This document shows, piece after piece, positions 40,945 through 50,123 of a stretch of DNA of 64,000 nt. Below the pieces are notes generated by a model. It saw nothing but the letters and a program-made list of their open reading frames with translations, was not told the DNA's origin and did not search any database. The stretch's first letter is position 1, and each line of letters begins with the position of its first letter. Origin of the DNA: Rhodovastum atsumiense (GTDB lineage Bacteria; Pseudomonadota; Alphaproteobacteria; Acetobacterales; Acetobacteraceae); the NCBI GenBank assembly GCA_026225115.1, contig JAMFSE010000100.1, forward strand, positions 1 through 64,000, in the 5' to 3' direction. A program made the position numbers and the translations under genes.

Positions 40945-42114
40945 TCAAGAACAATAGGCCGCGATGTAGCGGGCGTAATCCTCCAGGATAATTTCTTCGC
41001 TGAGGCCAAAGGTCTCATAGTCATAAATATGCGGCGACCATTTCTCGCGCTTGTTATTCGCAAGCCAGGTATTGATGCCCGCCTCATCCGCCTCGGTCAT
41101 CTTCACGCCCATGCGCTCGAACACGTCCTTGCAGGCCTGCATTGGCGCATCCAACGTCACCGCATAGGGAATATCGATGAACCGATCGTCGCCGATCTTG
41201 GCCCGTAGATCGATCAGATCATTCGCCATGCCGGCCCAGCGCTTGGAGGTGAAGCGGCCGATCGTCTCCTTCGGAATCCCTTCCGCCTTCATGAAAATGA
41301 GCGGCGTGATCAGGCTGCAATGCGAAGGCACCGTCTTCAGCGGATGCCGGTGCGTCTGCACCATCAGCGCGTCCGGAAACGTATCCAGCAACGCCTTCGG
41401 CGCCGACATATGCGTCGGCGATTTCAAAATCCAGCGCTTGCCGCGCCGCGACGGATCCTGCCACTGCAAAATCTTCAGCGTATCCTTCAATTCCGCATAG
41501 CCTTTGATCTGGTCGTAGGTTTTCAGCCATTCGGAAAATGTCGGCACGAACAAAAAGCACTCGATCATCGTGCCGACGAAGGACTGATCGATCAGATAGG
41601 CTTCCTCATCCGCGTCATCCAGCAGCGTCACGCGAACTTCCTCGCGCTGCGGCATCCGCGCATGGACCGCCTCTGCGCGCGCCCGGCGTTCCACCGGCTT
41701 GCCTTTTTCCTCGCCCGGGAACGGGTAGGGCAACATTCCTTCCCACCATTTCAGGTACGTATTGCTCGGCGCCGCGGCCAGCATGCGGTGCGTCTTGGTG
41801 CTGCCGGTCCGCCCCAGGCTGATGATGGCGCAGCCGACATCGACCTTCTCATCGAGAATTTCAGGATGTTCTTTCAGCAGTTTGACCCGGCCCAGCCGAT
41901 TGACGAGGTAGCCGATGATCCGCTCGGCCTCCGCCACCGCACCCTTCTCGGTCAGATGCGCTTCTTTTTTCTCAATGCCGAGCAGCACATCCAGCGGCTC
42001 GAAAAACCAAGTATCGCCCAGATCCTCCAAGCCGGCGCGCCGCTGCGCTTCGGCAACCAGCAGGTGGCGTTCCAGCGGCGGCGTTGTTGCTGTCTGCGTT
42101 TGCGTATCGGCCAT
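40945..42114 (-). CDS. Sulfotransferase-family protein
   Basis: A 389-residue protein of the bacterial sulfotransferase family that uses PAPS. The 5'-phosphosulfate loop is ISLGRTGSTKTHRML (about 98-112), and the 3'-phosphate block is THRHPLKTVPS. Similar proteins are common in steroid and xenobiotic gene islands, where their true reaction is often unproven. ATG 42114 follows GAGGAGG. First gene of the minus-strand operon with epimerase and SDRs. Confidence 0.85.
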   Translation of the reverse strand: MADTQTQTATTPPLERHLLVAEAQRRAGLEDLGDTWFFEPLDVLLGIEKKEAHLTEKGAVAEAERIIGYLVNRLGRVKLLKEHPEILDEKVDVGCAIISLGRTGSTKTHRMLAAAPSNTYLKWWEGMLPYPFPGEEKGKPVERRARAEAVHARMPQREEVRVTLLDDADEEAYLIDQSFVGTMIECFLFVPTFSEWLKTYDQIKGYAELKDTLKILQWQDPSRRGKRWILKSPTHMSAPKALLDTFPDALMVQTHRHPLKTVPSHCSLITPLIFMKAEGIPKETIGRFTSKRWAGMANDLIDLRAKIGDDRFIDIPYAVTLDAPMQACKDVFERMGVKMTEADEAGINTWLANNKREKWSPHIYDYETFGLSEEIILEDYARYIAAYCS

Positions 42115-42566
42115 AATTTCCTCCTCGGTGGCTCGGTTGCGGAGGATCTTAGCCTCTCGCTCCATTCTCGCTTCGTTTCAGTTCATCCCGCGCGCCGTTG
42201 CGGCATTGCCGTCAACGCGCCACAGGCCATCCGCTTTGCATATCGCCGCCCCCGGCCGAGTTCAGCGAGGCGCGATAATGTTTCTCTCCCGACGGCAGCT
42301 TTCAGGCCGCTAACGTCATGTTTTAGTATTGAACGCGTTTCAGCTTTCGCATCTAGCCCAACTCCAAATGCCAGGCAAGAATTTTTGACAGGCAACTCCT
42401 ATTTTATAATCTTATGCTTTAATGACAGCCTACTGTCAATATAAGCAAAACCGGCTGCTCCGGCAATATTCCTCTGGATCGAATCATTCACATGGTCTAG
42501 AGCCATGAAATTGCTCGCAATTGCGCTGGGGTCCCTTCCCGTTGGCAAAATATGGAGGTGTTTTTT
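42115..42566. other. Intergenic region, 452 bp, divergent promoter region
   Basis: It separates the minus-strand sulfotransferase gene from the plus-strand MarR gene, so it should hold both promoters. A candidate promoter and palindrome are listed at 42385-42438. The open frame at 42183-42395 shows no family features. GGAGG at 42554 is the MarR ribosome-binding site. Confidence 0.6.
42385..42438 (+). promoter_or_regulatory. Candidate promoter with overlapping palindrome
   Basis: TTGACA (42385-42390) and TATAAT (42405-42410) match consensus boxes, but the spacer is only 14 bases. Thirteen bases further, TGACAG-CCTA-CTGTCA (42423-42438) is a perfect inverted repeat in the place where a MarR dimer would block transcription. 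The MarR gene starts at 42567. Binding is inferred. Confidence 0.4.
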
Positions 42567-43028
42567 TTGAGCGAAACCATGCCCAGCCTCGCCGGCGAGC
42601 AAATGCGCTCCATCGACAAGCTCATCGTCATGGTTTTCCGCCTCAGCGGCAGCCTGCTGGAAGGCGGCAGCCGGCTGGTTGAGGACATCGGCCTCACCCC
42701 CGCCTGGTGGCAGGTGCTGGGCGCGTTGCACCTGTCCCCGGTGCCGCTCACCGTGCCGCAGATCGCCCGCAACATCGGCCTCACCCGGCAATCGGTCCAG
42801 CGCATCGTCGACCTGCTGATCGTCAAGCAATTCCTGCAGCTGGAATCCAACCCGCACCACCGCCGCGCCAAGCTCGTCGTGATGTCGGATGCGGGAAAAG
42901 TCGTATTTCTGGAAGCCGAGCGCCGGCAGCGCCCCTGGGCCGCCAACCTCGCCGCGGGCCTATCGAAAAAAGACCTCGATACCGCGATCGAGGTTTTGAA
43001 AACACTGGACGAAAAGCTTTCGGATTAG
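42567..43028 (+). CDS. MarR-family transcriptional regulator
   Basis: A 153-residue winged-helix regulator. The DNA-binding part is PLTVPQIARNIGLTRQSVQRIVDLLIVKQFLQLESNPHHRRAKLVVMSDAG, flanked by dimerisation helices. TTG 42567 is chosen because GGAGG lies eight bases upstream; ATG 42552 overlaps that site. Divergent from the sulfotransferase operon, it probably controls the surrounding catabolic genes in response to a small aromatic or lipid ligand. Confidence 0.87.
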   Translation: MSETMPSLAGEQMRSIDKLIVMVFRLSGSLLEGGSRLVEDIGLTPAWWQVLGALHLSPVPLTVPQIARNIGLTRQSVQRIVDLLIVKQFLQLESNPHHRRAKLVVMSDAGKVVFLEAERRQRPWAANLAAGLSKKDLDTAIEVLKTLDEKLSD

Positions 43029-43071
43029 CCCAGGCGAGAGCCGTCAAGACCCCGCCTGAGCCTATCCGAAA

Positions 43072-43383
43072 TCAGCGAACCTTGTAGATCGCCATTTGAA
43101 CATTCGGAACATCGATGGTCGGCGACATGTTCAGCTCGCCGGTCTGGCCGCGGCGCCCAAGCTCAGCCACAACCGCCGCCGGATCGCCTTCGATATCCAA
43201 ATCATAGATCGCCAGATACGGCCGCTCGCCCGGCACGGTCGGCGAGGAAGCAAACCGCTTGGCGCCGGTCACCCCCGGCAGCGCACAGACTTCCGGCAGA
43301 TGGATCTCGTCGTACCATTTATTGTACTCATCCTCTTTGCCCTCAACCGGGCCCGAGCCAACAACCATGATGTATTTTGTCAT
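43072..43383 (-). CDS. EthD/DUF4286-like small protein
   Basis: A 103-residue dimeric alpha/beta-barrel protein: MTKYIMVVGSGPVEGKEDEYNKWYDEIHLPEVCALPGVTGAKRF matches the pattern YDxxHxPE...PG. Such proteins accompany degradation genes, acting as isomerases or accessory factors. ATG 43383 follows AAGGGGA. It converges on the MarR gene. Confidence 0.8.
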   Translation of the reverse strand: MTKYIMVVGSGPVEGKEDEYNKWYDEIHLPEVCALPGVTGAKRFASSPTVPGERPYLAIYDLDIEGDPAAVVAELGRRGQTGELNMSPTIDVPNVQMAIYKVR

Positions 43384-43632
43384 TCTGTTTCCCCTTAAAA
43401 TTCCGCGCGCGTTACATAGCGGGCGAACCTGCCCCGGACAAGCCATTTTAAGCAGCCTGCTGCTGCAGTGGAGAATCTTGTTGGCACCAAATATCTAATG
43501 GTATAACTGATTCAGGCAGAAAACCGACGGACTGACCGTTTTATAAGATAGCAATGTCGGCACTTCAAGCGGACGCGAGCCGGCAGGCGCCTCTCACCAA
43601 GGTTGGCGGCGCAACGATGAAAGAGATAACCC

Positions 43633-45822
43633 ATGAATTTTGAGCCCTCCGAAGACCAGTTGATGATCGTCGAAAGTTTTGGCCGCTTTCTCGACGCCAA
43701 CAGCAGCCCCGCGCGCGTTCGCGCCGCATTGCCCACCGGCTTCGACCCGGAATTATGGCGCGGCATTGCGGCGCTGGGCGGCTTTGGCATGCGCGTGCCG
43801 GAGGCTGCCGGCGGCCTCGGTCTCGGCCTGCTGGACACGGTTCTGGTGATGGAAGAAATGGGCCGCGCGCTGGCCTCCGGCCCGGTGGCGGAGACCATCG
43901 TCGCCGCCCGGCTGCTGGCGGAGGCCGGCGAGCTCGACCTGGTGAACGCGGTGCTGGACGGCAACAAGATCGCCACCATCGCCTTGCACGATATCGCCGA
44001 GCGCCCCGCGCAATGGGTCGCCGGCGGCGCCGTCGCCGACATCGTCCTCGGCCGTGAAGGCGGCGGCGTCTACCTCATCCAGCCCACTGCGGAGGAACGC
44101 CACGCCGGCCCCAACCTCGCCAGCACGCCGATCGCGGAAATTCGCCTCGACCGCGAGGATCGCCGCAAACTCACCGGCAACCTCGGCGCCGCATTCGCCC
44201 AGGGCCTGGAAGAATGGAAACTCCTCACCGCCGCCACCCTGGTCGGCCTCTCCCACCAGGCCATCAAGCTCGCCAGCGCCTACGCCTCGGAACGCCTGCA
44301 GTTCGGCGAATTCATCGGCACCTACCAGGCCATCTCGCACCCGCTGGCGGAGCATTACGTCGCCTCGGAAGGGGGGCGCTATCTGATCTGGAAAACCATC
44401 CGCGACATCCATGATGGCGCGACCGATGCCGCCACCGAAATTCCGCTCTGCCTCTGGTGGGCATCGCAAACCGCCACGCTTGCCGTCGCGCAGGCTTTGC
44501 ACAGCTTCGGCGGCTACGGCCTCACCACCGATTACGATATCCATCTCTACAACCTGCGCGCCAAGGCGATCCCACTGATCCTGGGCGACCCGCAACTGCT
44601 GCTCGATGAAGCCGCCAACCGCCGTTACGAAAACGCCGCCGCCGAACCGCCGGACGTCGGCGAGGTCACCATCGACTTCGATCTTGGCGAAGACGCCGCT
44701 GCCCTCGCCGAGGAAACCGATCAGTTTTTCCGCGACACCCTGACGCCCGAACTGAAAGCCAAGGCGCATTACTCCTTCGCCGGTCACGACCCCGGCGTTC
44801 ATAAGAAACTCGCTGAAGCAAGGCTGCTTTTCCCCAACTGGTCGGCTGAAATGGGCGGTCGCGGCTCCAGCAAATACGCCGCCGCCGCCGCCTTCGCCAA
44901 ATGGGAGGAGCACAACTGGTCCGGCCACGCCATGGCCACCACCCGTATGGTCGGCACCATCATCTCGATGTTCGGCTCGGGAGAACTCAAACGCGACGTG
45001 CTCGGCAAAATCATCAAGGGCGAGGCCATCTGCAGCCTCGGCTATTCCGAACCACATGCCGGATCGGATGCCTTCGCCGCCAAAACCCGCGCCACCAAAA
45101 TCGGCAATGAATGGCATATCGACGGCCAGAAAATGTTCACCTCCGGCGCCAACATCGCCGACTACGTCATGCTGCTCACTCGCACCGATTTCGACGTGCC
45201 CAAGCACAAGGGCCTGACAATGTTCATCGTCCCGCTGAATTCCAAGGGCATCACCATCCAGGCCGTCCACACCTTCCAGGACGAGCGCACCAACATCACC
45301 TTCTACGACAACGTCGTCGTTCCCGACAGCTACCGCCTCGGCGAAGTCAACGGCGGCGGCAAGGTCACCGCGGCCGGCCTGACACTGGAACACGGCGGCG
45401 GCTTCCTTTCCAGCCAGAACCGCATGCTGCATGAAGCAGAAAATTTCTGCCGCGAAACCAAACGCGCCGGCAGGCCGATGATCGAGCAACCGCAGGTCAA
45501 AGCCCGCCTTATCAAAGTCTTCGCCCATAACGCGCTCACCTATGTCATCGGCAACCTTGTCGCCTGGGCCCACACCAACAAGAAACACCACATCGTCGGC
45601 TCGATGTCGAAATTGTTTTCATCGGAATCCTTCCGCATCGACGCCGCCGACCTGCTGGACCTGACCGCGCCAGAATCCCTGGCCAGCCAAAGCCCCTCGG
45701 CGGCCTTCCTGAACCTCAGCTACCGCCACTCCCAGGGCACCACCATCTACGGTGGCACCAGCGAAATCCACCGCAGCCAGATTGCCGAGCGCGCACTCAA
45801 ACTTCCACGTTCAAGAAGGTAA
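43633..45822 (+). CDS. Fused double acyl-CoA dehydrogenase (FadE34-type layout)
   Basis: A 729-residue protein with two acyl-CoA dehydrogenase domains in tandem, about 1-345 and 360-729. The first starts NFEPSEDQLMIVESFGRF and ends GYGLTTDYDIHLYNLRA; the second has EPHAGSDAFAAKTRA, GQKMFTSGANIADYVMLLTRTD and ends GTTIYGGTSEIHRSQIAERALKL. FAD and acyl-CoA binding motifs are best kept in the second half, so the first may be structural, as in mycobacterial FadE34 for the sterol side chain. It suggests a bulky acyl-CoA substrate. Confidence 0.88.
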   Translation: MNFEPSEDQLMIVESFGRFLDANSSPARVRAALPTGFDPELWRGIAALGGFGMRVPEAAGGLGLGLLDTVLVMEEMGRALASGPVAETIVAARLLAEAGELDLVNAVLDGNKIATIALHDIAERPAQWVAGGAVADIVLGREGGGVYLIQPTAEERHAGPNLASTPIAEIRLDREDRRKLTGNLGAAFAQGLEEWKLLTAATLVGLSHQAIKLASAYASERLQFGEFIGTYQAISHPLAEHYVASEGGRYLIWKTIRDIHDGATDAATEIPLCLWWASQTATLAVAQALHSFGGYGLTTDYDIHLYNLRAKAIPLILGDPQLLLDEAANRRYENAAAEPPDVGEVTIDFDLGEDAAALAEETDQFFRDTLTPELKAKAHYSFAGHDPGVHKKLAEARLLFPNWSAEMGGRGSSKYAAAAAFAKWEEHNWSGHAMATTRMVGTIISMFGSGELKRDVLGKIIKGEAICSLGYSEPHAGSDAFAAKTRATKIGNEWHIDGQKMFTSGANIADYVMLLTRTDFDVPKHKGLTMFIVPLNSKGITIQAVHTFQDERTNITFYDNVVVPDSYRLGEVNGGGKVTAAGLTLEHGGGFLSSQNRMLHEAENFCRETKRAGRPMIEQPQVKARLIKVFAHNALTYVIGNLVAWAHTNKKHHIVGSMSKLFSSESFRIDAADLLDLTAPESLASQSPSAAFLNLSYRHSQGTTIYGGTSEIHRSQIAERALKLPRSRR

Positions 45823-45832
45823 GAAAAAGCAC

Positions 45833-45905
45833 TTCTTTTTCTGAAGAAAAAGAAGCAAAAAGACTTTTTTACTTCGGGCCTCGGGCGGTGACACCAACAC
45901 CGCCC
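45833..45905. repeat. Three-hairpin intergenic repeat, partial copy
   Basis: TTCTTTTTC (45833-45841), TGAA, GAAAAAGAA (45846-45854) forms the left hairpin just after the acyl-CoA dehydrogenase stop. It is followed by GCAAAAAGACTTTTTT and a weak GGGCGGTG/CACCGCCC region. Probably a terminator for converging transcripts. Confidence 0.8.
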
Positions 45906-45958
45906 CGCTAACACCATCAAAACGCAAACCATCCAGATCGCCCAATGCGCGAAAGCAA

Positions 45959-46348
45959 CTAACCCTCGCCCTTACCCCAGCGCTCAAACGTCTGCGAAGC
46001 GTGCAACGTGTCATGATATTCCTTGGCGTGATAAATCCTCCCATCGCGGAACAGAAACAAAAAATGGTAGGAATTATTATAAATCTTGCCGTTTTTCATC
46101 TCCATATACGTCTCCGCCTCAACCGCCAGCCGGTTCCCCTCCGCCGTAATCCCATGAATCTTCAACGGCTCTCTTCGCACAATATTCGCCCGGAACCCCG
46201 CCGCGCCTTCGCGGAATTCTTCTTTCGTCCGCAGCCCGCGCCCGGCGATCCACCAGGTAATATCCGGCGTCGCGATCTCCTCATTAAAAACGCCGGTCGA
46301 CGGACTCTCCAGCATTTTCAACGCAGTTTCCCGATTATCGCGCATCAT
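45959..46348 (-). CDS. NTF2/SnoaL-like protein, copy 1
   Basis: A 129-residue cone-shaped NTF2-like protein. Shared blocks with the next gene include TPDxTWWIxGRG, KxHGIT, GxRxAVE, MExKNGKxYNNxYHFLFLFRDGRIY and KEYHDTLxA. The family includes ketosteroid isomerases and polyketide cyclases. Its ATG overlaps the stop of its paralogue as ATGA, so the pair is translationally coupled. Confidence 0.83.
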   Translation of the reverse strand: MMRDNRETALKMLESPSTGVFNEEIATPDITWWIAGRGLRTKEEFREGAAGFRANIVRREPLKIHGITAEGNRLAVEAETYMEMKNGKIYNNSYHFLFLFRDGRIYHAKEYHDTLHASQTFERWGKGEG

Positions 46349-46731
46349 TCCAACTCGCCCCACAACCCCTCGAACGATTGGTCCGCCAGCAACGTGTCGT
46401 GATATTCCTTGCCCTGATAAATTCTTCCATCCCGGAACAAGAACAAAAAATGGTAGAAATTATTATAGGTTTTGCCGTTCTTCAGCTCCATATGGCCTTC
46501 CACCTCAACCGCCACCCGGTCGCCGTCCACGGTAATCCCGTGCACCTTCATCCCTTTCGAGCTTCGCATAACCTTGATGGCAAAAGCTGCAAGCTTCTTG
46601 AATTCCGCCTTATCCACAACGCCTCGCCCCGGGATCCACCAAGTGACATCCGGCGTGGTGATTTCCGGGTTATCAAGTCCGGCTGGAATATTCTCGATCA
46701 TCCTCAAAGCAGTCTGCCGGTTATCGGTCAT
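46345..46731 (-). CDS. NTF2/SnoaL-like protein, copy 2
   Basis: A 128-residue paralogue of the downstream gene and the first of the pair. Starts MTDNRQTALRMIEN, with TPDVTWWIPGRGVVDKAEF and KNGKTYNNFYHFLFLFRDGRIYQGKEYHDT. A tandem duplication may give a heterodimer or two substrate ranges. The neighbours (SDRs, acyl-CoA dehydrogenase) fit isomerase or cyclase work on a ring compound, not proven. Confidence 0.83.
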   Translation of the reverse strand: MTDNRQTALRMIENIPAGLDNPEITTPDVTWWIPGRGVVDKAEFKKLAAFAIKVMRSSKGMKVHGITVDGDRVAVEVEGHMELKNGKTYNNFYHFLFLFRDGRIYQGKEYHDTLLADQSFEGLWGELE

Positions 46732-46878
46732 TCTTTCCTCCTGTTTTTTCTTGCAGCCGCTTCATACTCCCCCAGCGCGCCGGCAAAAACAACATCTCCC
46801 CGATGCTTGCAGCCCGCCTTGCCAGCAATTAGTAAGATGATAGGGCGCAGGCGCCCGGCAAAAAACGGAGGAACCAAC

Positions 46879-47724
46879 ATGGGCCAACTCACCGGCAAAA
46901 CCGCCATCATCACCGGCGCCGCCAGCGGCATGGGCAAGGCCACTGCCATCCTGTTCGCCCGTGAAGGCGCGAATGTCGTTCTCGCCGATTTGAACGAGAA
47001 AGGCGGCGAGGAAGCAGCCCAACTCGCCACCAACGCCGGCGCAAGCTGCGTCTTCCAGCGCACCGATGTCTCCTCCGAGCCCGAAATCGCCGCAATGGTC
47101 TCCCGCGCGCTGAAGGAGTTCGGCCGCCTGGACATCACCTTCAACAACGCCGGCATCGGCGGCGCCGTCGGCTCGGTGGAAACCGTAAGCTTTGAGGATT
47201 GGGATCGCACCCAGAGCATCTGCCTGCGGGGCATCTTCCTCGGCATCAAGCATTCGGCCGGCGCCATGCGCGCGACCGGCGGCGGCTCCATTATCTCCAC
47301 CGCGTCCATCGCCGCCTTCCACGCCTTCCCGCATCTGCACGCCTACGGCGCCGCCAAGGCCGGCGTCATCAACCTCACCCGCTCCTCGGCCATCGAGCTC
47401 GGCCGCAGTTTCATCCGCGTCAACTGCATCTCGCCCGGCAACATCCTCACGCCAATGGTCTACGGCGTCATCCCCGCCACGCCCGCCGAGATCGACGCGC
47501 AATTCGCAAAGAGCCAGCCGATCCCCCGTGCCGGCCAGCCGGAGGACATCGCAAACGCCGCTTTGTTCCTGGCCAGCGACGCCTCCCGCTTCGTCACCGG
47601 CGTCAATCTCACCGTCGATGGCGGCCTCACTCTGGGCGCCATCGACGGCGGCGTCACCGGCGCCATCGAGGGCGCGCCGCCGGTTCGCAACAGCACCTTC
47701 CGCGGCCCATCCTTCGAGCTCTGA
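46879..47724 (+). CDS. SDR-family oxidoreductase
   Basis: A 281-residue classical SDR: TGAASGMG, TFNNAGIGG, STASIAAFHAFPHLHAYGAAKAGV (Ser, Tyr, Lys present) and VTGVNLTVDGG. A 35-residue glycine-rich tail (GAIDGGVTGAIEGAPPVRNSTFRG) is longer than usual. ATG 46879 follows GGAGGAAC. Divergent from the NTF2-like pair. Confidence 0.88.
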   Translation: MGQLTGKTAIITGAASGMGKATAILFAREGANVVLADLNEKGGEEAAQLATNAGASCVFQRTDVSSEPEIAAMVSRALKEFGRLDITFNNAGIGGAVGSVETVSFEDWDRTQSICLRGIFLGIKHSAGAMRATGGGSIISTASIAAFHAFPHLHAYGAAKAGVINLTRSSAIELGRSFIRVNCISPGNILTPMVYGVIPATPAEIDAQFAKSQPIPRAGQPEDIANAALFLASDASRFVTGVNLTVDGGLTLGAIDGGVTGAIEGAPPVRNSTFRGPSFEL

Positions 47725-47779
47725 TCTCCCTCCGCCTGCGGCGGTTGCAATCACCTGCACTTTACCTGAGCATCGCCCG

Positions 47780-48961
47780 ATGCAACCCGCAGCCAGACCG
47801 GCCCCCGCTCAAACCCGTTTTCACGCCCTCGATGGCTGGCGGGGCATCTGCGCTCTGCTCGTCGCCCTTCACCATATCCCCATCAAAGCCGCCTTTCTCG
47901 GCGGTGCCTTCTTCGACGGCACCTATCTTTTCGTCGATTTCTTTTTCGTCCTCAGCGGCTTCGTGATCGCCCACGCCTATGGCGCGCCGGCCGGTCGCGG
48001 CGGCTGGTTCGCCTTCGTGTGCAAGCGCTTCGGCCGCCTATGGCCGCTGCATGTCGCCGTTCTGGCCTGTTTCGTCGCCATCAACATCGCCCGGCTGTCG
48101 TTATTGGGCTGGTACGGCCATTCAACCCGCGCGGCAGCCTCCTGGCACGGCCTGCTGATCAGCACAGCCGAGCAACTCTTGTTGCTGCAATCCGCAAGCT
48201 TCCTGCCGCAGGCGCCGGGCGTCCTCGTCAACGGCCCCAACTGGTCCATCTCCACCGAGTTCTGGACCTACATGCTGTTCGCAATCGTCACCGCCGCGGG
48301 CCAGACCAGACATCTCGCCGTCAAAACGCTCATCATTATCCTCTCGGCTTGCATCATCGTCCGTTTCCAAACCGACTTCATGAACCCGTATAGCTGGGTG
48401 ATGTTCTTCCGCTGCTTCTACGGATTCTTCATCGGCCAGCTGGTCTACGCTTTGTACACTGCACGCCCGCAGCGCCTCGGCTTCGCCGCCGCCAGCGCGG
48501 CTGAATTTTTTCTCCTCATCTGCGCCGTGACCCTCGTCACCATGGCCCGGGCGAGCACCGCCGCCCTTGCCGCACCCCTGCTGTTCGCTGGCATCGTCTA
48601 TTGTTTCGCAGCCGAGAGCGGCGCCCTCTCAGCCTGGCTGAAAACCCGGCCGCTACAGGCCCTGGGCCGCACCTCCTATTCGGTCTACATGACCCACGCG
48701 CTGCTCATCGCCGGCGTCACCGCCGCCCTCCATCTCGCCGGCAAATTTCTCCACCAAACCCTCATCCACCCCATAGGCGGCGACTATTTGATCGACTTCG
48801 GCCCAGCTTGGCTGCTGCTGGCGCTCGCCGCACTCATCCTCGCCGCGACCATCTACGTCTCCAGCCTAACCTACCGTTATATCGAAAAACCGGGTCAGCG
48901 CTTCTTCTCCCAAATCGCTGCGCGGCAGACGGCACCTGTACAAAGCGTAAAGCAGGCCTAA
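47780..48961 (+). CDS. OafA/YrhL-type membrane acyltransferase
   Basis: A 393-residue inner-membrane protein with about ten hydrophobic segments. HALDGWRGICALLVALHHI near the N-terminus, NGPNWSISTEFWTYMLF and LGRTSYSVYMTHALL match acyltransferase family 3, which acylates envelope sugars such as O-antigen. ATG 47780 is where similarity begins; the frame upstream overlaps the SDR gene. The gene follows the SDR by 55 bases. Confidence 0.87.
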   Translation: MQPAARPAPAQTRFHALDGWRGICALLVALHHIPIKAAFLGGAFFDGTYLFVDFFFVLSGFVIAHAYGAPAGRGGWFAFVCKRFGRLWPLHVAVLACFVAINIARLSLLGWYGHSTRAAASWHGLLISTAEQLLLLQSASFLPQAPGVLVNGPNWSISTEFWTYMLFAIVTAAGQTRHLAVKTLIIILSACIIVRFQTDFMNPYSWVMFFRCFYGFFIGQLVYALYTARPQRLGFAAASAAEFFLLICAVTLVTMARASTAALAAPLLFAGIVYCFAAESGALSAWLKTRPLQALGRTSYSVYMTHALLIAGVTAALHLAGKFLHQTLIHPIGGDYLIDFGPAWLLLALAALILAATIYVSSLTYRYIEKPGQRFFSQIAARQTAPVQSVKQA

Positions 48962-49028
48962 TCAACCCGCTACCGGCACGAATATTGCATGAAAAATGTC
49001 CGGAATGCTCGCATTTTGGAGTTAGCCT

Positions 49029-50045
49029 ATGGATGAAACCCTTCACCACCGCTCGCTTCTGTCAGCCATTGCCAGCGACCCGTCCTCGACGGATGAACTC
49101 ACCATCATCACCAAAAAGGTGCACGCCCAATATTTAGCCAATCTCGAAGGCGAATTGGCCGATTATATCCCCGGTCTGGCGAAAGTTGCCCCCGACCATT
49201 ACGGCATCGCGCTCGGCCTGCCCTCCGGCCGGGTCATCGCCGTCGGCGACGCGGAAATCCCCTTCACCATCCAGTCGATCTCCAAAGCCTATACCTACGC
49301 CATGCTGCTGGACATGCTGGGCACCGATGAGACCGCCAAGGTGGTCGGTGTGCAGCCCAGCAGCGACCCGTTCAACACCATCTCGCTGGACGCCCGCACC
49401 CATCTGCCCTTCAACCCGATGGTCAACACCGGCGCCATCGCGGTGACCGGCAAGCTGCGATCCCTGCTGGGCGCCAACGCCTTTTCGAAAATCCTCGAAG
49501 TCTTCAGCAACGCCGCCGGCCGGCCGCTGACGTTCGACGAAAACATCTATCAATCGGAACAGGAAACCGGCCACCGCAACCGCGCCATCGGCCATCTGCT
49601 GCGCGCCGCCCATGTCTTCGACGAGCCGGTCGACGAGGTCCTGGAAATCTACTTCAAGCAATGCTCCATCCTGGTTACGGCCGCCGACCTCGCCGTCATG
49701 GGCGCCACGCTGGCCAACCTCGGCAAAAATCCGCTCACCGGCAAAAAAGTCTTCGGGCTGGACAGCGTGCGCCACGCCCTCTCCGTCATGTTCACCTGCG
49801 GCATGTATGACGGCGCCGGCGACTGGGCCTGCAAGGTCGGCCTGCCGGCCAAAAGCGGCGTCGGCGGCGGCGTCCTGGCGGTGGTCAACCGGCAGATCGG
49901 CGTCGGCGTCTTCTCGCCAAGGCTGGATTCCAACGGCAACTCGGTGCGCGGCCAGCTTACCTGCGCGCGCCTGGCCGAAGACCTCGGCCTGCACGCCTTC
50001 GACTCGCTGAACCACGGCTCCAGTTTCCTGCGCGGCATGCTCTGA
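49029..50045 (+). CDS. glsA: Glutaminase
   Basis: A 338-residue glutaminase that hydrolyses glutamine to glutamate and ammonia. The serine-lysine catalytic motif is QSISKAYTYA (SxxK), followed by FNPMVNTGAI, and the C-terminal CGMYDGAGDWACKVGLPAKSGVGGG block typical of bacterial glutaminases with a beta-lactamase-like fold. Length is slightly above the usual 305-330. Confidence 0.94.
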   Translation: MDETLHHRSLLSAIASDPSSTDELTIITKKVHAQYLANLEGELADYIPGLAKVAPDHYGIALGLPSGRVIAVGDAEIPFTIQSISKAYTYAMLLDMLGTDETAKVVGVQPSSDPFNTISLDARTHLPFNPMVNTGAIAVTGKLRSLLGANAFSKILEVFSNAAGRPLTFDENIYQSEQETGHRNRAIGHLLRAAHVFDEPVDEVLEIYFKQCSILVTAADLAVMGATLANLGKNPLTGKKVFGLDSVRHALSVMFTCGMYDGAGDWACKVGLPAKSGVGGGVLAVVNRQIGVGVFSPRLDSNGNSVRGQLTCARLAEDLGLHAFDSLNHGSSFLRGML

Positions 50046-50123
50046 CACGCCATCTTGCCTGAACCGGGCCCGGTCACTATGCCGGATTCAGACGCAAGGC
50101 ATCGATCGCGTGAAGGAGAGATT

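Noticed and set aside
42183-42395. Minus-strand 70-codon frame in the sulfotransferase/MarR gap
   Set aside because: No family features, and it overlaps the region expected to hold divergent promoters.
43753-45591. Long minus-strand open frame (612 codons) opposite the acyl-CoA dehydrogenase
   Set aside because: The opposite strand has unmistakable dehydrogenase motifs along the whole length, so this is a shadow.
47192-47779. Extension of the acyltransferase frame into the upstream SDR gene
   Set aside because: The extra residues are Ser/Pro/Ala-rich low complexity and the SDR frame is clearly coding there.
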